Source: Gemmatimonadaceae bacterium
Lineage (GTDB): Bacteria; Gemmatimonadota; Gemmatimonadetes; Gemmatimonadales; Gemmatimonadaceae
NCBI GenBank assembly: GCA_020851035.1
Contig: JADZDM010000021.1
Span: forward strand, 124,001-188,000
Reading direction: 5' to 3'
Length of the DNA stretch: 64,000 nt
Under the pieces are notes generated by a model. That model saw only the letters and a list, made by a program, of their open reading frames with translations. It made no database searches and was not told the DNA's origin. A program made the translations under genes and the position numbers. Position 1 is the stretch's first letter. Each line of letters starts with the position of its first letter. Positions 60,865-64,000 of the stretch are shown piece after piece.

Positions 60865-61692
60865 GTGACCCTGACCAGCCTGACGACGCCGGCAGGGCAC
60901 GCGGCGCTGGACGGATCGCGCCGCGATGTCCAGGACGCACTCTACGGACCTGCCAGCCGTCGCCTGCTGCGCGAAGCCGGCATCGGTCCCGACATGCGCG
61001 TGCTGGACCTGAGCTCGGACGGTGGCTCGCTCGCGCGGCACCTCGCGATGCTGGTCGGGCCGCGCGGCCACGTCACCGCCTTCGCGCGCAGTGAGGCCGA
61101 CGCCGCCGGCTGCGCCGCGCGACTGCGTGCCGAGGGCATCACGAACGTGAGCGTCGGGCACGGTGGCATCGAACCTCGCGATGCCACCATGCCGTTCGAC
61201 GCCGTGGCCGGTCGCTTCGTGCTGCGCGAGCTGCGCGCGCCGATCGAGACGCTGCACCGCCTCATCCCGCGCCTCGCCCCCGGGGGCCGGGTGGTCTTCC
61301 TCGAGAAGGTGCTGGCGGTGCCGATCCGCGTCTTTCCACCGGTCCCGGAAGTCGAGAAGGTGGTTGCCTGGATGGATGAGGCGCGGGTGCGCTCGTCGGT
61401 GCAGCGCGAGATCGGCGTGCGCCTGCCCGAACTGCTGGAGCGCGCCGGACTGCCGGCGCCCGAGGTGCGCTGCGAGTCGCCGGTCGATTGTGGCCCCGCG
61501 TGGCCCGCATGCGACTACCTCGCGGAGCAGCTGCGCGTCATGGAGCCACTGATGGAGCACTTCGCCATCGCCACGCCTTCCCAGCTCGCGCTCGAGACGC
61601 TGCCGGCACGCCTCCGAGCGGCCTGCGCACGGTCACCCGGCACGGTGATCCTGCTCGCGCCGATGATTGCCGCCTGGTCGCGGGTGCCGTGA
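60865..61692 (+). CDS. SAM-dependent methyltransferase-like protein, first gene of the RiPP locus
   Basis: About 275 residues from a GTG at 60865; the start is uncertain because GGAGG ends exactly at that GTG, so an in-frame CTG at 60871 is also possible. The Rossmann part reads RVLDLSSDGGSLARHLAMLV (motif I, degenerate 'DLSSDGG' for 'DLGCG.G'), GHVTAFARSEADAAGCAARL and FDAVAGRFVLRELRAPIETL, then LAPGGRVVFLEKV. The C-terminal half (QREIGVRLPELLERAGLPAP, LEHFAIATPSQLALETLP-like) fits a UbiE/small-molecule-methyltransferase fold with a helical lid. It is followed by two further genes and a RiPP precursor on the same strand, so it may modify the peptide. Confidence 0.75.
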   Translation: MTLTSLTTPAGHAALDGSRRDVQDALYGPASRRLLREAGIGPDMRVLDLSSDGGSLARHLAMLVGPRGHVTAFARSEADAAGCAARLRAEGITNVSVGHGGIEPRDATMPFDAVAGRFVLRELRAPIETLHRLIPRLAPGGRVVFLEKVLAVPIRVFPPVPEVEKVVAWMDEARVRSSVQREIGVRLPELLERAGLPAPEVRCESPVDCGPAWPACDYLAEQLRVMEPLMEHFAIATPSQLALETLPARLRAACARSPGTVILLAPMIAAWSRVP

Positions 61693-61747
61693 TGCCGGTG
61701 CCGCGCCACCGCCGTGCGACACCGACGCCGCAGCCCGTGCACGACCC

Positions 61748-62839
61748 ATGAGCGCGCCGGTGGCTCACGCACACCCGTTCTTCGGGCTCGATGCCTCGGT
61801 GCAGCACGCGGCACGGCGTCTGCCCGCGATCCTCGCGCCCTCCGCCGCGATCCGCGAGGCCGCGGCGCGCTTCGCCGAGATGCCGGCCGCGCTCAGCAAC
61901 TGGCTGTACTTCGAGGTGCGCCTCGATGAGCGCCACAGCGCGCAGGTCGACGTGAGCACGCGCATCCGGCGGCCACAGCGCGACCTGCTGCTCACGACGC
62001 CGGTGCTCCAGGAGCACGAGTCTCCCGTGCCGGGACTGGCACGCTGGTGGGGCGACGCATCGACGGGTTCCCGCATCATCTCGCAGCTCTGGCTCGAGTT
62101 CGACGTCCCGGTGCCGATCCCGTCAGCACCACCGCCCGTGTCGTCCCTACCCGGCATCTTCATCGAACTGACCGCGGCGGCGCGACTCGACGACGCACCC
62201 GCGGTGCGCTGCGCGGCCCTGCTGCAGACCCTGCCCCACCTGCTCGGTCACGAACCACCCCCGGCGCTCATCCGCGCCGTGACCCGTGCGGTGGGCGCCC
62301 TCCCGCCGCACGCCGACGTGATGTACGTGGGATCGTTCGCGGGCCGCCATGCCGACACGGTCCGCCTCTGCGCCATGCGGATGGCCGATGCGGACATCGA
62401 GCCGTACCTGCGGCGGATCGGCTGGCCCGGTGACGCCGCCGCCGTGGGCGCCGAGATCGACACGGTGTGCGCACGCAAAGGCGGGGTGCCGCGCGTTGGC
62501 GTGCTCAACATCGACGTCTCGGTCGATGGTGTGCGGCCGCGGCTCGGCCTGGAACTGCCGCTCCCGCGCGCACCGCAGTATCGCGGTGCACTGCCTGATG
62601 GCGACTTCCTCGACGACCTCGTCGCGCGCCGGATCGTGGGTGCGGCGTACCGCGATGCGCTGCGGCGATGGCCGGGGGCGGAGCGCATCGCGATGACACA
62701 TGAGCTCTGGCCGAGTGTCGCCGCCCGCTGCGTGAACCACCTGAAGCTCATCCACGTCCCCGGCGAGCCGCTGGCCGCGAAGGCCTACCTGGCGTGGACG
62801 CACCTGCCGGCGGGCAGCGGCGTGCCGGCCGCGCAATAG
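61748..62839 (+). CDS. Unrecognised protein, probable RiPP-associated maturation factor
   Basis: 363 residues from the ATG at 61748. I do not recognise a family. The sequence begins HPFFGLDASVQHAARRLPAI, then IREAAARFAEMPAALSNWLY, FEVRLDERHSAQVDVSTRI, a central ELTAAARLDDAPAVRCAALL, MYVGSFAGRHADTVRLCAMR, then VLNIDVSVDGVRPRLGLELP and a C-terminal RCVNHLKLIHVPGEPLAAKA. It has no signal peptide or transmembrane segment, so it is probably cytoplasmic. It starts 55 bases after the methyltransferase-like gene and lies directly before the precursor peptide, so a role in modifying or recognising the peptide is inferred from position alone. A hairpin overlaps its stop codon. Confidence 0.6.
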   Translation: MSAPVAHAHPFFGLDASVQHAARRLPAILAPSAAIREAAARFAEMPAALSNWLYFEVRLDERHSAQVDVSTRIRRPQRDLLLTTPVLQEHESPVPGLARWWGDASTGSRIISQLWLEFDVPVPIPSAPPPVSSLPGIFIELTAAARLDDAPAVRCAALLQTLPHLLGHEPPPALIRAVTRAVGALPPHADVMYVGSFAGRHADTVRLCAMRMADADIEPYLRRIGWPGDAAAVGAEIDTVCARKGGVPRVGVLNIDVSVDGVRPRLGLELPLPRAPQYRGALPDGDFLDDLVARRIVGAAYRDALRRWPGAERIAMTHELWPSVAARCVNHLKLIHVPGEPLAAKAYLAWTHLPAGSGVPAAQ

Positions 62840-62853
62840 AGCCAGCGCTCTAT
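62836..62853 (+). terminator. Hairpin over the stop codon of the unknown RiPP-locus gene
   Basis: ATAGAGC-CAGC-GCTCTAT (7-bp stem, 4-base loop) starts at the gene's stop and lies before the precursor gene. With no T-tract it is a weak terminator or attenuator candidate that could make the precursor a separate, more abundant transcript. Confidence 0.4.
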
Positions 62854-62991
62854 CCGATGGACTCCTGCGTCCGCGGCGCGCGCGGCGCAGGCGGTGCCTG
62901 AGCGCACCAACTCCATGCGCTGCAACGTCTTGCATGACGCGATCAGCCGGCATGCCGATTGCACCGGGACGGGGGGCACCCTTCGTCAAAC

Positions 62992-63336
62992 ATGTCCGGA
63001 GTGATCGTGGGCCAAACCAATTCGCACGAATCGCCAGAACGTTCACGTGCGCTGCAAGCCGTGCTGGCGCGCGCGTCCACCGACCGGGATTTCCGGCAGC
63101 GACTGCTGGTCGACCCGAAGAGCGCGATCCACGATGCGCTCGGGATCGTGATCCCGCCGACCTTCCGCGTGCGCTTCATCGAGCGTGATCCGAGCGTGGA
63201 TTCCCTCGTGGTGCTCCCGGACTACACGTCGCCCGACGGTGAGCTCTGCGATGCCGATCTCGAGACGATCGCCGGCGGGACCGACGGCGGCTGGGACGGC
63301 GGTGGCAATCCCCCGCCGCCATCCGGCACCTGGTGA
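62992..63336 (+). CDS. RiPP precursor peptide with nitrile-hydratase-like (NHLP) leader
   Basis: 114 residues if the ATG at 62992 is used; a GTG at 63007 (with GGAG before it) is an alternative. The leader follows the NHLP/proteusin pattern: RALQAVLARASTDRDFRQRL, then LVDPKSAIHDALGIVIPPTF, VRFIERDPSVDSLVVLPDY and ELCDADLETIAGG, ending in a Gly-Gly cleavage site. The putative core is TDGGWDGGGNPPPPSGTW (18 residues), rich in Gly, Pro, Trp and Asp, with one Ser and two Thr and no Cys. Such leaders direct maturase enzymes to the core. The adjacent methyltransferase-like, unknown and CPBP genes form the candidate machinery; no LanM, radical SAM or YcaO enzyme is visible in this window. Confidence 0.8.
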   Translation: MSGVIVGQTNSHESPERSRALQAVLARASTDRDFRQRLLVDPKSAIHDALGIVIPPTFRVRFIERDPSVDSLVVLPDYTSPDGELCDADLETIAGGTDGGWDGGGNPPPPSGTW

Positions 63337-63890
63337 GCCGTCCCGGGCGGGCCACGATGCTCCAGGTCGTGGCTCCGCTGCTCGCCATCGCGATCGTGCT
63401 GGTGGTCTGTCGGGTGCGCGGGCTTCCGCTGCGCCAGACGCTGGCGCTGCGCCTGCCCACGGCGCGCATGGCGGTCATCTGGACGGTGGCGTTCTGCATC
63501 CTCATCGCGGTGGAGGAATGGGTGAGTCGCACGCAGCTGGGCCTCACGATCGATCGATGGGACCTCTCGTCCCCCGCCGTGCAGCTGTCGCTGCGCGTGG
63601 TGGCGATGGTCGTGCTGGCACCCGTGGGTGAGGAACTCGTCTTTCGCGGCCTGATGTTCGACCAGGTCAGTCGCGGCGCGGCGGGGGTGTGGGGCGCGGT
63701 GGTGCTCTCGGCAGCGGCGTTCGCGGTGCTGCACGGACAGTACGGCGTGGCCGCGTTGTCGCTGATCTTCATCGATGGGCTCTTCCTCGGGGCCGCACGC
63801 GCCGCCAGCGGGTCGGTGCTGCTCCCGATGGGCCTGCACGCGCTGGGCAACGCCTACGCGGCGGCACAGCGGTTGCGGGTCGTGTCATGA
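63333..63890 (+). CDS. CPBP-family intramembrane glutamic protease
   Basis: 185 residues from a GTG at 63333, whose GTGA overlaps the precursor stop, so it is translationally coupled to the RiPP precursor. Transmembrane segments include LQVVAPLLAIAIVLVVCRVR and MAVIWTVAFCILIAVEEWVS. CPBP motifs are LAPVGEELVFRGLMFDQV (EE-x-x-x-R intact), AAAFAVLHGQYGVAA (His) and LLPMGLHALGNAYAAAQR (His/Asn). In other RiPP and bacteriocin clusters these proteins act in leader removal or as immunity/processing factors; here it may cleave the NHLP leader or protect the producer. Confidence 0.85.
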   Translation: MSRPGRATMLQVVAPLLAIAIVLVVCRVRGLPLRQTLALRLPTARMAVIWTVAFCILIAVEEWVSRTQLGLTIDRWDLSSPAVQLSLRVVAMVVLAPVGEELVFRGLMFDQVSRGAAGVWGAVVLSAAAFAVLHGQYGVAALSLIFIDGLFLGAARAASGSVLLPMGLHALGNAYAAAQRLRVVS

Positions 63891-64000
63891 GCCACATGCA
63901 TCGCGCCACCACCGTCCCGCGGCGCGTCGCGGCACTGCTGCTCGTCGGTGCGCTTGGCACCAGCGGCGCGGCAGCGCAGGCGGCAATCGACGGGCCGATG
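63887..64000 (+). CDS. Exported protein, truncated by the right edge
   Basis: The ATG at 63887 overlaps the CPBP stop (ATGA). The visible 38 residues (MSHMHRATTVPRRVAALLLV, then GALGTSGAAAQ) form a signal peptide and the start of the mature protein. It continues beyond base 64000. Its coupling to the CPBP gene places it in the RiPP operon; its function cannot be told from this portion. Confidence 0.7.
   Translation, partial: MSHMHRATTVPRRVAALLLVGALGTSGAAAQAAIDGPM

Noticed and set aside
1-64000. tRNA, rRNA, prophage or integrase
   Set aside because: I read both strands and found no cloverleaf-like sequence, rRNA segment, phage structural gene or integrase in this window.

Overview
The window is very GC-rich, gene-dense DNA from a Gram-negative bacterium. 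Most predicted proteins are exported, lipoproteins, or outer-membrane/periplasmic enzymes. The mix of Ser/Thr kinases linked to an ECF sigma factor, AfsR/BTAD-like regulators, CHAT proteins, TolB-propeller amidohydrolases and paralogous unknown exported proteins is what I would expect from Gemmatimonadota. That assignment is an inference from content; the window holds no rRNA, tRNA or ribosomal protein gene to test it.

Layout. 1-7.8 kb is a decayed accessory zone. It holds a truncated winged-helix gene at the left edge, three separate fragments derived from queG, an IstB remnant, a frameshifted alpha/beta hydrolase, a piece of a serine hydrolase whose intact relative lies at 32.8-33.9 kb, and an intact mazEF pair. 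It also holds a cupin gene whose Tat-type signal peptide contains a nine-copy hexanucleotide repeat. 8.3-12.1 kb is one giant regulator (BTAD, Ser/Thr kinase, STAND ATPase, TPR). 12.6-22.2 kb carries paralogous exported proteins, an M20 hydrolase and two tandem lipoproteins ending at a perfect 18-bp hairpin. 22.4-26.3 kb holds a periplasmic TPR-CHAT protease candidate, convergent with an ECF sigma/anti-sigma pair. 26.6-31.4 kb has a DUF6544-like protein, a bacterial PH-domain pair and a broken di-heme peroxidase. 31.4-39.8 kb is a minus-strand set of peptide and N-acyl-amino-acid hydrolases, including a 1391-residue propeller/amidohydrolase/beta-lactamase fusion.

40.1-44.7 kb has a TetR regulator with a dyad operator facing an outer-membrane protein and a DUF2306 protein, then a carboxypeptidase-regulatory-like protein, a ricin-type lectin and its partner. 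44.8-48.2 kb is an ECF sigma/Ser-Thr kinase pair. 48.7-52 kb contains a RAYT transposase flanked by REP-like repeats and by a degenerate copy of the 3' end of its upstream neighbour. 52-55.4 kb is a GlxA-type regulator / PepSY protein / small Cys protein / LpxR operon on the minus strand. 56.5-60.1 kb is a GT2 glycosyltransferase, methyltransferase and polytopic membrane protein operon with 4-nt overlaps. 60.9 kb to the right edge, divergent from it, is the best candidate for an undescribed system: a methyltransferase-like protein, an unrecognised 363-residue protein, a RiPP precursor with a nitrile-hydratase-type (NHLP) leader and an 18-residue Gly/Pro/Trp core, a CPBP intramembrane protease, and the start of an exported protein that runs off the window.

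Two candidate systems stand out: the NHLP RiPP locus at the right end, and the CHAT / anti-sigma / ECF sigma locus in the middle. In the latter, signal peptide and membrane topology place a CHAT protease and the anti-sigma factor's C-terminal domain on the same side of the membrane.
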